Source of the DNA: JANPBY01 sp031430645
GTDB lineage: Bacteria > Actinomycetota > Actinomycetes > DATJPE01
DNA: 15,339 nucleotides
Reading direction: 5' to 3'
Assembly: GCA_031430645.1 (NCBI GenBank)
Contig: JANPBY010000182.1
Location: 1 to 15,339, forward strand
Numbering within the stretch: the first letter of the stretch is position 1; the number at the start of each line of letters is the position of its first letter. Under the pieces are notes generated by a model. That model was not told the origin of the DNA. It did no database searches and was given only the letters and a program-made list of their open reading frames with translations. Position numbers and translations under genes: made by a program. Positions 1 to 6,658 of the stretch are shown in pieces.

Positions 1-2
1 CC

Positions 3-113
3 CCCCCCTGTGCCCAGGTCGGCGTGGGCCCCGCCGGGTCTTTCTCCACGATCCAACCCATCAGCTTTACCAACCAACCGCTTTTCCCCGGGGGGGCCCC
101 GATCGTCGCGTAG
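3..113 (+). CDS. Possible C-terminal end of an upstream gene (5' truncated by the window)
   Basis: The frame starting at base 3 stays open for 36 codons and ends in TAG at 111-113. Its third positions are about five-sixths G or C, clearly better than the other two forward frames here, which suggests real coding. The peptide ends in ..FPGGAPIVA. In this kind of operon the gene before the ATPase usually encodes the secreted sugar-binding protein, but this tail does not resemble any binding-protein C-terminus I know, so the product is not assigned. Homopolymer runs at the window edge (eight C, then seven G) also make frame errors possible. Confidence 0.25.
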   Translation, partial: PPCAQVGVGPAGSFSTIQPISFTNQPLFPGGAPIVA

Positions 114-122
114 GGGCCCCCC
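91..122 (+). terminator. GC-only hairpin at the upstream stop codon (attenuator, processing stem or weak terminator)
   Basis: Bases 91-100 (GGGGGGCCCC) are a perfect 10-bp inverted match of 113-122 (GGGGCCCCCC), with a 12-base loop that ends in the first two bases of the TAG stop of the preceding frame. No T-run follows. The hairpin lies 44 bp before the ATPase start. Hairpins in the gap between a binding-protein gene and its transporter genes are a known way to lower expression of the distal genes. That role is inferred here. Confidence 0.45.
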
Positions 123-153
123 GAGTACGCCCCGTCGTCAGTGCTGGACCACT

Positions 154-160
154 GAGGAGA
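154..160 (+). promoter_or_regulatory. Ribosome binding site that fixes the ATPase start
   Basis: GAGGAGA lies five bases before GTG at 166-168. It is the only good Shine-Dalgarno sequence upstream of the conserved ABC domain. It supports the GTG at 166 rather than the GTG at 10, which would add 52 proline- and arginine-rich residues of non-coding character. Confidence 0.7.
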
Positions 161-165
161 GTTCT

Positions 166-1071
166 GTGACGATCACCGCTCCCGATCCAACCCCAACCGC
201 CGAGATCGGCGGGGAGCCCATCCTTACGCTGCGCGGGGCAAACAAGAGCTTCGGTCCGGTCCAGGTCCTCCGCGGCGTAGATCTTGACGTCTTCCCCGGG
301 CAGGTCACCGCTTTGGTGGGCGACAACGGTGCAGGCAAGAGCACCCTCATCAAGGGTCTCGCGGGCATCCACAGTTTCGACTCGGGCACCTACACCTTCG
401 AAGGCGCCGAGGTTCACGTCACGAACCCACGGCAGGCGAACGACCTCGGGATCGAAGTCGTCTACCAAGATCTTGCGCTGTGCGACAACCTCGACATCGT
501 CCACAACATGTTCCTCGGCCGCGAGGTCACCAAGCGCGGGATGCTCGACGAGGCCGACATGGAGCGGCGGGCCAACGAGACTCTTGCCGGCCTTTCGGTG
601 CGGACGGTCAAGTCGATCCGCCAACTTGTCGCCAGCCTGTCCGGAGGACAGCGGCAGACCGTGGCTATCGCCCGCGCGGTTCTCTGGAACTCGCGTCTGG
701 TCATTCTCGACGAGCCGACTGCCGCCCTGGGAGTGGCCCAGACCGAACAGGTCCTGCGGCTCGTCCGGCGGCTGGCCGATCGCGGGCTCGGGGTCATCCT
801 CATTAGCCACAACATGAATGATGTCTTCGAGGTTGCTGACAACATCGCGGTTCTCTATCTCGGCCAGCTCGTCGCGCAGGTGCCGGCCAACTCCTTGACG
901 CACTCCCAGGTGGTGGAGCTCATCACCGCGGGGAGGAGCGGCGACGTCGGGATTCCGCGCGCCGCTCTCGCCGGAGATACGGACTCGATCCCCCCAGTCG
1001 TTGTGCCCACGGCCGATCCGAGCACGAACAGCCCGCTTACCGGTTCTGACGATGAGGGGTCCCAGGCATGA
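166..1071 (+). CDS. Sugar ABC transporter ATP-binding protein, single-domain (XylG-like)
   Basis: This 301-aa cytoplasmic ATPase should power sugar import with the permease encoded next. It shows one complete nucleotide-binding domain: Walker A GDNGAGKST, Q-loop YQDLAL, signature LSGGQRQ, Walker B LVILDEPTAAL, and switch histidine ISHN. Classical RbsA/XylG/MglA proteins are about 500 aa with two such domains. Here there is only one, as in actinobacterial pentose-type transporters, so the working transporter probably uses a homodimer. The last 45 or so residues, after ITAGR, form a low-complexity tail rich in Pro, Thr, Ser and Asp. The start is the GTG behind GAGGAGA. The stop overlaps the permease ATG (ATGA), so the two are translationally coupled. 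Xylose or a related sugar is inferred from family and gene order, not from the sequence. Confidence 0.9.
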   Translation: MTITAPDPTPTAEIGGEPILTLRGANKSFGPVQVLRGVDLDVFPGQVTALVGDNGAGKSTLIKGLAGIHSFDSGTYTFEGAEVHVTNPRQANDLGIEVVYQDLALCDNLDIVHNMFLGREVTKRGMLDEADMERRANETLAGLSVRTVKSIRQLVASLSGGQRQTVAIARAVLWNSRLVILDEPTAALGVAQTEQVLRLVRRLADRGLGVILISHNMNDVFEVADNIAVLYLGQLVAQVPANSLTHSQVVELITAGRSGDVGIPRAALAGDTDSIPPVVVPTADPSTNSPLTGSDDEGSQA

Positions 1072-2321
1072 GCACGACGACTGAGCCGACCCACGAGGCC
1101 ATCCAGGACTACGCCGGAGGGGAACACGGCATCAGCGGAGCGCTCCGCGACTATTCCGAGAAGATTCGTGGGGGTGATGTCGGCTCGTTGCCGGCGATCC
1201 TCGGCGCCGTCGTGCTGCTCGTCGTGTTTACGATCCTGCGGCCCGACACCTTCACCAAGGCCGTGAACTTCGCCAACCTGATCCAGCAGGGCTCCGCGGT
1301 GATCGTGATCGCGATGGGACTGGTCTTCGTTCTGCTCCTGGGCGAGATCGACCTGGCCGCCGGCTACACCGCCGGCGCGTCCGGCGCGGTCATGGGCGTG
1401 ACGCTCAAGAACTACGGCTGGCCCTGGTGGCTGGCGATCGTGGCGGCGCTCGTAACCGGCGCGTTCATTGGGACTCTGATGGGGCTGTTGGTCTCCAGGC
1501 TGGGCATCCCCTCGTTCGTCGTCACCTTGGCCTTCTTCCTCGGTCTGCAGGGCGTCATGCTCGCCATCATCGGTGAGGGCGGAACGGTCACGATCCGGGA
1601 CGAGACGATCCTGTCGATCATGAATGAAAACCTCAAGGTGTGGCAGGGTTGGGTGCTGTTCGCGATCGGGATCCTCGCCTATGGCTACCTGACCTATTCC
1701 AGGTTGAGCCGGGCTCGAAAGACCGGAATCGGGAATGCCTCCGTGTCGGTGTGGGTGCTCAAGCTCGCCGGGATCGCGCTGCTGCTGGGTGCGGCCACGT
1801 ACTACCTGAGCATCGAGCGGAGCAACAACCCGACGATCGCGTCGATCAAGGGGGTCCCGAACGTCGTAGTCCTCTTGGTGATCCTGACGGTGGCGCTGTC
1901 CTTCCTGCTCACCCGGACCGCCTTCGGCCGGCATGTCTACGCCGTTGGCGGCAACGCCGAGGCAGCGCGCCGCGCGGGCATCGGGGTGCCCAACATCAAG
2001 TTGCTCTGCTTCATCATCTGTTCGATGCTCGCCGCAACAGCTGGCGTCCTGCTCGGCAGCCGCAGCAACTCCATCTCCCCGACGACGGGGGGTGGAACGA
2101 CCTTGCTGCTGGCCGTGGCTGCTGCAGTTATCGGGGGCACCAGCCTGTTCGGCGGCAAGGGCCGCATCCTCGACGCGGTCATCGGTGGGGCTGTCGTCGC
2201 GATCATCTTCAACGGCATGACCTTGCTCGGTCTGTCTGCTTCCTACGTCTACATCTTCACTGGGCTGGTCCTTCTGCTCGCGGCCAGCGTGGATGCTCTG
2301 TCGCGACGCAAGTCCGGCTAG
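1068..2321 (+). CDS. Sugar ABC transporter permease (XylH-like, BPD_transp_2 family)
   Basis: This 417-aa integral membrane protein forms the sugar channel. A hydrophilic N-terminus of about 40 residues is followed by roughly ten hydrophobic segments (first about 43-58, last about 388-407). The family hallmark YAVGGNAEAARRAGI lies in a cytoplasmic loop that contacts the ATPase. GEIDLAAG matches the GGIDLSVG-type motif of ribose and xylose permeases. Its length is longer than RbsC (about 320 aa) and close to XylH (about 390-430 aa), the extra part being a central insert around residues 190-260. The start is ATG within the ATGA overlap with the ATPase stop, preceded by GAGGGGT. The ROK regulator begins 14 bp downstream. 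The substrate-binding protein is not encoded within the visible part of the operon. Confidence 0.9.
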   Translation: MSTTTEPTHEAIQDYAGGEHGISGALRDYSEKIRGGDVGSLPAILGAVVLLVVFTILRPDTFTKAVNFANLIQQGSAVIVIAMGLVFVLLLGEIDLAAGYTAGASGAVMGVTLKNYGWPWWLAIVAALVTGAFIGTLMGLLVSRLGIPSFVVTLAFFLGLQGVMLAIIGEGGTVTIRDETILSIMNENLKVWQGWVLFAIGILAYGYLTYSRLSRARKTGIGNASVSVWVLKLAGIALLLGAATYYLSIERSNNPTIASIKGVPNVVVLLVILTVALSFLLTRTAFGRHVYAVGGNAEAARRAGIGVPNIKLLCFIICSMLAATAGVLLGSRSNSISPTTGGGTTLLLAVAAAVIGGTSLFGGKGRILDAVIGGAVVAIIFNGMTLLGLSASYVYIFTGLVLLLAASVDALSRRKSG

Positions 2322-2335
2322 CGACGGTCGTACGG

Positions 2336-3544
2336 ATGTCGGTGGGCGGGCGGTCAAGTCGATCTCAGGATGAGGTTCGTCGGCACAACCTGTCGACGAT
2401 CCTGCACGAGGTCCACGTGCGCGGAGCCACCTCGCGCGCACAACTGACCGAGGTCACCGGCCTCAATCGCAGCACCATCGGCGTGCTCACCTCTGAGCTC
2501 GAGGCGGTCGGCCTGGTTCGAGAGGACACCCCTGTGGCGCGCGGGGGGGCCGGTCGACCGTCCATCGTCGTCCGGCCATCCCAGGACATCTATGTGGTCG
2601 CCGTCGACGTGGGCGTCGATCACCTGTCGGCGGCCCGGGTCGGCCTCGGGGGAGTGGTCCAAGCCCAGGTTGAGGTCGTCCAGGGACGTACGAACCCACC
2701 GGTCTCGACGGTGCTCAAGCGACTTGAGCGGCTCGTGGCGGAGGTCCTGGCAGACGCGGCCCCCGGGGCGCACTGCGTCGGTCTCGGAGCCTCTGTCTGT
2801 GGGACGGTGCGCAGGTCCGACGGCCTCGTCCGGCTGGCCCCGAACCTCGGCTGGGTCGATGTCCCGCTCGGCCGGGCGTTGTCGGATCGGCTCGGTCTGG
2901 GGGTGCCTTCGATCCTCGGAAACGACGCCGACCTCGGTGCCCTCGCTGAGCTGACCCGTGGAGCTGCTCGTGGCTGCGAGAACGTTGTGTACCTTGCCGG
3001 AGAGGTCGGTATTGGTGGTGGGGTCGTCGTGGATGGACGCCCGCTCGGGGGTGCTGGCGGCTACGGGGGCGAGGTTGGGCACGTTGTGGTCAACGCGAAG
3101 GGCCGACTGTGCCGGTGTGGATCACGCGGCTGCTGGGAGACTGAGGTCGGCGAGGATGCGCTGCTCGCGGGCCTGGACCCAGGGCGCACGCGCGGGAGGG
3201 CTCCGGCCCTCGCGGTGATTCACGCCGCTGCGGCGGGCGACAGATCGGCCTGCAAAGTCGTCGACCGGGTGGCCTGGTGGCTCGGGCTCGGCATCGGCAA
3301 TCTGGTGAACATCTTCAACCCGGAGATCGTGGTCCTCGGCGGACTGCTGCGCGATCTCTATCCCGCGGCGCAAGAGAAAGTGCACGAAGGGGTGGCCTCG
3401 GTGACGCTCCAGGCGCCGGGAGAGATCGTGCGGCTGTCCGTCGCAGCCCTCGGTTCAGCAACTCCCCTCATCGGGGCCGCTGAGCTTGCCTTTGCCCCGC
3501 TCATCGCCGACCCGCTGGGATCGTTGGAGCACCAGAGGGCGTGA
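2336..3544 (+). CDS. ROK-family transcriptional regulator (XylR/NagC type)
   Basis: This 402-aa protein probably represses the transporter operon and responds to a sugar ligand. Residues about 14-62 form a MarR-like winged helix-turn-helix (core ATSRAQLTEVTGLNRSTIG). Residues about 85-390 form the ROK sugar-kinase fold. It contains GNDADLGALAE around N196-D197, the Asp position that is catalytic in ROK kinases. The glycine-rich stretch GIGGGVVVDG and GEVGH (H249) are followed by the zinc site C259-x-C261-x4-C266, then WETE. The start is ATG at 2336, because the frame is open far upstream inside the permease but only this start gives a normal ROK length. GTG at 2342 is an alternative, and neither has a strong ribosome site. 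It sits at the 3' end of its transporter genes. Its stop overlaps the next GTG (GTGA). Confidence 0.9.
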   Translation: MSVGGRSSRSQDEVRRHNLSTILHEVHVRGATSRAQLTEVTGLNRSTIGVLTSELEAVGLVREDTPVARGGAGRPSIVVRPSQDIYVVAVDVGVDHLSAARVGLGGVVQAQVEVVQGRTNPPVSTVLKRLERLVAEVLADAAPGAHCVGLGASVCGTVRRSDGLVRLAPNLGWVDVPLGRALSDRLGLGVPSILGNDADLGALAELTRGAARGCENVVYLAGEVGIGGGVVVDGRPLGGAGGYGGEVGHVVVNAKGRLCRCGSRGCWETEVGEDALLAGLDPGRTRGRAPALAVIHAAAAGDRSACKVVDRVAWWLGLGIGNLVNIFNPEIVVLGGLLRDLYPAAQEKVHEGVASVTLQAPGEIVRLSVAALGSATPLIGAAELAFAPLIADPLGSLEHQRA

Positions 3545-4146
3545 GCGGTCCCAGCACCGAGTTGCGGACCCAGCGATTGCTGCTGCGTCATTGGACCGAA
3601 GCTCAGTGGACCGAAGCTGACCGGGCAGCGAACGCTGCGTTGAACGCCGACTCCGAGGTGATGGAGCACTTCCCCTCGGTCATGGATCGCGCAGCCAGCG
3701 ACGATTGGTACGACCGGATCCAGCAGGGATGGAAGCAGTGGGGCTTCGGCCTGTTCGCGGTCGACGGCTCGGCGGGTTTCATCGGCTTCGTCGGGCTTGC
3801 CGTCCCCCGATTCGAGCCCCCGTTCGCCCACCGGGCGAGTCCGTGCGTCGAGGTCGGCTGGCGACTGGCCCGCAGCGCTTGGGGTCACGGGTATGCCACG
3901 GAAGCGGCCAGGGCGTGTCTCGGCTGGGCTTTCGGGCCGCTCGGACTTCCAGAGGTCGTCGCTTTCACCACCCCGGCAAACGAGCGGAGTCGCGCGGTCA
4001 TGGCGCGTCTAGGCATGAGTCACGACCCGGCGGATGACTTCGATCACCCACTCTTGGCGGTCGACTCGCCCCTGCGACGCCACGTCCTGTACCGCCAAGG
4101 TGTCGAGGAGTTCGCCACACTGAGTTTCGACACACTGGGCACGTGA
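3541..4146 (+). CDS. GNAT-family N-acetyltransferase (RimJ/RimL type)
   Basis: This 201-aa protein should transfer an acetyl group from acetyl-CoA to an amine. The substrate is unknown. It starts with the typical LRTQRLLLRHW strand of the RimJ/RimL group. Later VEVGWRLARSAWGHGYATEAA provides the acetyl-CoA pyrophosphate-binding motif (R-x-x-W-G-x-G-Y-A-T-E-A). FTTPANERSRAVMARLGM is the conserved C-terminal part in which the Asn and the Arg of the ERSRAVM helix usually contact CoA. Its length is usual for the family. The GTG start overlaps the ROK stop and its TGA stop overlaps the next GTG, so it is translated in series with both. Being coupled to a sugar operon does not by itself indicate a sugar substrate: homologues modify ribosomal proteins, antibiotics or small amines. 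Confidence 0.85.
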   Translation: MSGPSTELRTQRLLLRHWTEAQWTEADRAANAALNADSEVMEHFPSVMDRAASDDWYDRIQQGWKQWGFGLFAVDGSAGFIGFVGLAVPRFEPPFAHRASPCVEVGWRLARSAWGHGYATEAARACLGWAFGPLGLPEVVAFTTPANERSRAVMARLGMSHDPADDFDHPLLAVDSPLRRHVLYRQGVEEFATLSFDTLGT

Positions 4147-4514
4147 GCGCCGCGCACGTACCCCCCGGTTGGCCGCCCCAGGTCCGGCCGCCCGACGCAG
4201 ACGGCTGGGAGAACGACGCGATCTCGTTCCTGCTTGACCTGTGCCCTCCGGACTATCGCCGCCACGAGGTGCTCCGTCGGCACCCCGTCGTGCTCGCCCG
4301 CTTCGCCGTGCGGCACGTGGATGGGGCGGTGGCTGCCGCGCGCACCGGCTATGCGAACGCGCGCAGCGATCTGCGCGATCTCGTACCGCCAGAAGTGGTG
4401 ACTGCAGCGCTGGTCGCCTATGAGACCGAGGGCGCGCGACTCGTGGCCGCAGCGCGCCAGGTCGCCCTGATCGAGGAGGCCCTGCGCGGCCTTCGCCACG
4501 CGCCACGGCTCTAG
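4143..4514 (+). CDS. Conserved-looking small protein of unknown function, upstream of dxs
   Basis: This 123-aa soluble protein has no signal peptide, membrane segment or cysteine pair (a single Cys in DLCPPDYR). After a Pro-rich start (PPGWPPQVRPPD) it appears mainly alpha-helical and Arg/Ala-rich: WENDAISFLLDL, HPVVLARFAVRHVDGAVAAARTGYANA, and a long C-terminal helix from PPEVVTAALVAYETEG onward. I do not recognise the family. Coding is supported by strong G/C third positions, the GTGA overlap with the acetyltransferase stop and a natural end 67 bp before dxs. From memory, small unknown proteins of this size occur upstream of dxs in related actinobacteria, but I could not check this. No function is proposed. 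Confidence 0.75.
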   Translation: MSAAHVPPGWPPQVRPPDADGWENDAISFLLDLCPPDYRRHEVLRRHPVVLARFAVRHVDGAVAAARTGYANARSDLRDLVPPEVVTAALVAYETEGARLVAAARQVALIEEALRGLRHAPRL

Positions 4515-4520
4515 GCGTCG

Positions 4521-4526
4521 TAGACT
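4521..4526 (+). promoter_or_regulatory. dxs: Weak candidate -10 element for dxs
   Basis: TAGACT in the 67-bp gap fits the actinobacterial TANNNT pattern and would give a leader of roughly 50 bases. No -35 match is seen 17-18 bases upstream. dxs may therefore be transcribed from here, from the operon upstream, or from both. Confidence 0.3.
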
Positions 4527-4568
4527 TTGAGCCCGGCGCCACGATGGTGGGTGTGCTGAGACCAGTTC

Positions 4569-4576
4569 AAGGAGGA
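4569..4576 (+). promoter_or_regulatory. dxs: Strong ribosome binding site of dxs
   Basis: AAGGAGGA is a near-perfect match to the 16S rRNA tail and ends five bases before GTG at 4582. It is the best Shine-Dalgarno sequence in the window and fixes the dxs start. It suggests independent, efficient translation rather than coupling to the upstream gene. Confidence 0.75.
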
Positions 4577-4581
4577 CGACG

Positions 4582-6501
4582 GTGGGCTTGCTCCGGGGAG
4601 TGCGCGAGCCCCGCGACGTCAAGGCGCTGACCCTTGATCAGTGCGCCGAACTGGCCGCCGAGATCCGCACCTTCCTGGTCGACCAGGTGTCCAAGACCGG
4701 CGGGCATCTTGGGCCGAACTTGGGCGTCGTCGAGCTGACCATCGCCCTGCACCGGGTCTTCGACTCGCCCACCGACCGGATCGTGTGGGACACCGGCCAC
4801 CAGGCGTACGTCCACAAGATGCTGACCGGGCGAGCCGAGGACTTCGGGACCCTGCGCAAGCAGGGAGGGCTCTCGGGCTATCCGAGCAGGTCGGAGTCCG
4901 AGCATGACATCGTTGAGAACTCCCATGCCTCAACTGCGTTGTCCTGGGCTGACGGACTGGCCAAGGCGTACGACGTGACCGGCCAGCTCGGCCGCCGCTC
5001 CGTGGTTGCCGTGATCGGCGACGGCGCCCTCACCGGGGGGATGGCGTGGGAGGCACTCAACAACATCGCGGCCGCCAAGAACCGGCCGTTGGTCATCGTC
5101 GTCAACGACAACGAGCGTTCGTATGCACCGACCATCGGGGGCCTCGCCAACCACTTGGCCACGTTGCGCACCACAGGTGGCTATGAGCGCTTCCTCGAGT
5201 GGGGACGACAAGTTCTTGGTCGCACCCCAGTTGTTGGCGCCCCGATCTACGGCACCTTGCATGGGATGAAGAAGGGCCTCAAGGACATGGTGGCCCCCCA
5301 GGGTCTGTTCGAGGATCTGGGCTTGAAGTACGTCGGCCCGGTCGACGGACACGATGTCGCATCGGTCGAGCACGCCCTGCAGCGGGCCAGGGAGTTCGGC
5401 GGCCCGGTGATCGTTCACGTGCTGACCCATAAGGGTCGGGGCTACCTGCCGGCCGAGAACGACGAGGCCGATCAGTTCCATGGGGTTGGCGTTATCGACC
5501 CGGAGACCGGGATGCCGGTCGCCGCGTCCGGGCCTGGATGGACCTCGGTCTTCGCCGAGGAGATGGTGGCCATCGGTCGCGACCGGCCCGACGTCGTGGG
5601 GATCACGGCCGCCATGCTTCAGCCGGTAGGACTACACGCGTTTGCCGACGCGTACCCCTCGAGGGTCTTCGACGTTGGCATCGCCGAGCAACACGCGGCA
5701 ACCTCGGCGGCCGGCATGGCTCTGGGCGGCCTGCACCCGGTCGTCGCGGTCTACGCCACATTTCTCAACCGGGCCTTCGACCAGGTCCTCATGGACTGCG
5801 CCCTCCACAAGGCTGGCGTCACCTTTGTCCTCGACCGGGCCGGGGTGACGGGCGAGGACGGCGCTTCACACCACGGCATGTGGGACCTGTCGATCCTGCA
5901 GGTGGTGCCCGGTTTGCGGATGGCCGCACCCCGGGACGCTGCGACCTTGCGAGCGGAACTGCGCGAGGCTGTCGAGGTGTCGGATGCACCCACGGTCGTG
6001 CGATTCCCCAAGGGGGCGCTGCCTGCGGACGTTGCGGCTGAGTCGACCGTGGGTGGGATGGATGTCCTGCGCCGTAGCGGCGAGGAGGATGTGCTCGTCG
6101 TGTCCGTGGGCGCCGTCGCTGGTCTGTGCCTCGATGTGGCCGACGGGCTGGCCGCGCAAGGGATCGGCGTGACTGTGGTGGACCCGCGCTGGGTGAAGCC
6201 TCTGCCCGAGGGCCTGCCTGCGCTCGCCGCGCGGCACCGTCTAGTAGTGTCGGTGGAGGACAACAGTCGCGTCGGCGGTGTCGGTGCGGCGTTGGCTCAA
6301 CTGCTGCGCGACTGCGGGGTCCCGGTGCCGCTCAAGGACTTCGGCATCCCCTTGCAGTTCTTGCCGCAAGGCTCACGCGCGCAGGTGATGGTTGAGATCG
6401 GGCTCACCGCCCAGGATGTGACCCGCGCCGTGGTTGAGGCGATGGCCAAGCTCGACCAATCCCTCGATATGACCGACCCATCGCGCACCGACGCCCCCTG
6501 A
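4582..6501 (+). CDS. dxs: 1-deoxy-D-xylulose-5-phosphate synthase
   Basis: This 639-aa thiamine-diphosphate enzyme condenses pyruvate with glyceraldehyde 3-phosphate to 1-deoxy-D-xylulose 5-phosphate, the entry step of the MEP isoprenoid pathway and a precursor for thiamine and pyridoxal. It is full length. SKTGGHLGPNLG carries the conserved His (H42). GDG (146-148) with N175 is the thiamine-diphosphate/Mg motif. VGIAEQHA supplies the catalytic Glu (E369). DGASHHGMWDLS holds the active-site His corresponding to E. coli H431. A transketolase C-terminal domain follows from about residue 500. Start: GTG behind AAGGAGGA, giving the MGLL N-terminus common in actinobacterial Dxs. It is followed by a hairpin with a short T-run. 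The upstream neighbours are the sugar-transport operon, and a convergent unknown gene follows. Confidence 0.97.
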   Translation: MGLLRGVREPRDVKALTLDQCAELAAEIRTFLVDQVSKTGGHLGPNLGVVELTIALHRVFDSPTDRIVWDTGHQAYVHKMLTGRAEDFGTLRKQGGLSGYPSRSESEHDIVENSHASTALSWADGLAKAYDVTGQLGRRSVVAVIGDGALTGGMAWEALNNIAAAKNRPLVIVVNDNERSYAPTIGGLANHLATLRTTGGYERFLEWGRQVLGRTPVVGAPIYGTLHGMKKGLKDMVAPQGLFEDLGLKYVGPVDGHDVASVEHALQRAREFGGPVIVHVLTHKGRGYLPAENDEADQFHGVGVIDPETGMPVAASGPGWTSVFAEEMVAIGRDRPDVVGITAAMLQPVGLHAFADAYPSRVFDVGIAEQHAATSAAGMALGGLHPVVAVYATFLNRAFDQVLMDCALHKAGVTFVLDRAGVTGEDGASHHGMWDLSILQVVPGLRMAAPRDAATLRAELREAVEVSDAPTVVRFPKGALPADVAAESTVGGMDVLRRSGEEDVLVVSVGAVAGLCLDVADGLAAQGIGVTVVDPRWVKPLPEGLPALAARHRLVVSVEDNSRVGGVGAALAQLLRDCGVPVPLKDFGIPLQFLPQGSRAQVMVEIGLTAQDVTRAVVEAMAKLDQSLDMTDPSRTDAP

Positions 6502-6520
6502 CTCGCGCACTCCGTGGTCC

Positions 6521-6547
6521 TAGGCCCGGACGCCCTCCGGGTTTCTT
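6521..6547 (+). terminator. Probable rho-independent terminator of dxs
   Basis: CCCGGA (6525-6530), a five-base loop and TCCGGG (6536-6541) form a perfect 6-bp stem, extendable outwards by two G-T pairs and one A-T. The T-rich stretch TTTCTT follows. The hairpin lies 23 bp after the dxs stop. The stem is symmetric and could also act on transcripts of the convergent gene, though without a T-run on that strand. Confidence 0.6.
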
Positions 6548-6619
6548 CCGCCCTCGCTTTGGTTGCGTGAGCTTTTTGGGTCCGGGCTCCCTACGAAACC
6601 CTGCGGGCGTCCGGGCCTA
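6521..6619. repeat. Large imperfect inverted repeat between convergent genes
   Basis: The 25 bases at 6521-6545 (beginning TAGGCCCGGACGCCC) match the reverse complement of 6595-6619 at 23 of 25 positions. The spacer is 49 bp. The left arm contains the dxs terminator hairpin; in the right arm the two differences destroy the inner stem. Inside the spacer, 6580-6595 (GTCCGGGCTCCCTACG) nearly repeats 6609-6621 (GTCCGGGCCTACG), so the left arm has two possible pairing partners. The structure fills most of the 157-bp gap between dxs and the minus-strand gene ending at 6659. Confidence 0.7.
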
Positions 6620-6658
6620 CGCGATCACTCACGGCTCGCCATCGGTTGGCTGAGTGGC

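Noticed and set aside
10..165. 52-residue N-terminal extension of the ABC ATPase from GTG at 10
   Set aside because: Pro/Arg/Ser-rich, passes through the hairpin and has no ribosome site, whereas GTG at 166 has GAGGAGA.
67..903. 278-aa minus-strand frame across the ABC ATPase
   Set aside because: It is a mirror frame of a gene with every ABC motif intact and has no recognisable features of its own.
1640..2335. Long N-terminal extension of the ROK regulator frame into the permease gene
   Set aside because: The extension lies out of frame inside the permease and encodes Arg/Gln/His-rich sequence; ATG at 2336 gives the normal ROK length.
855..2441. 528-aa minus-strand open frame across the permease
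   Set aside because: It is antisense to a convincing permease; the composition is His/Gln/Arg/Asp-rich, typical of a GC-driven shadow frame, with no domain.
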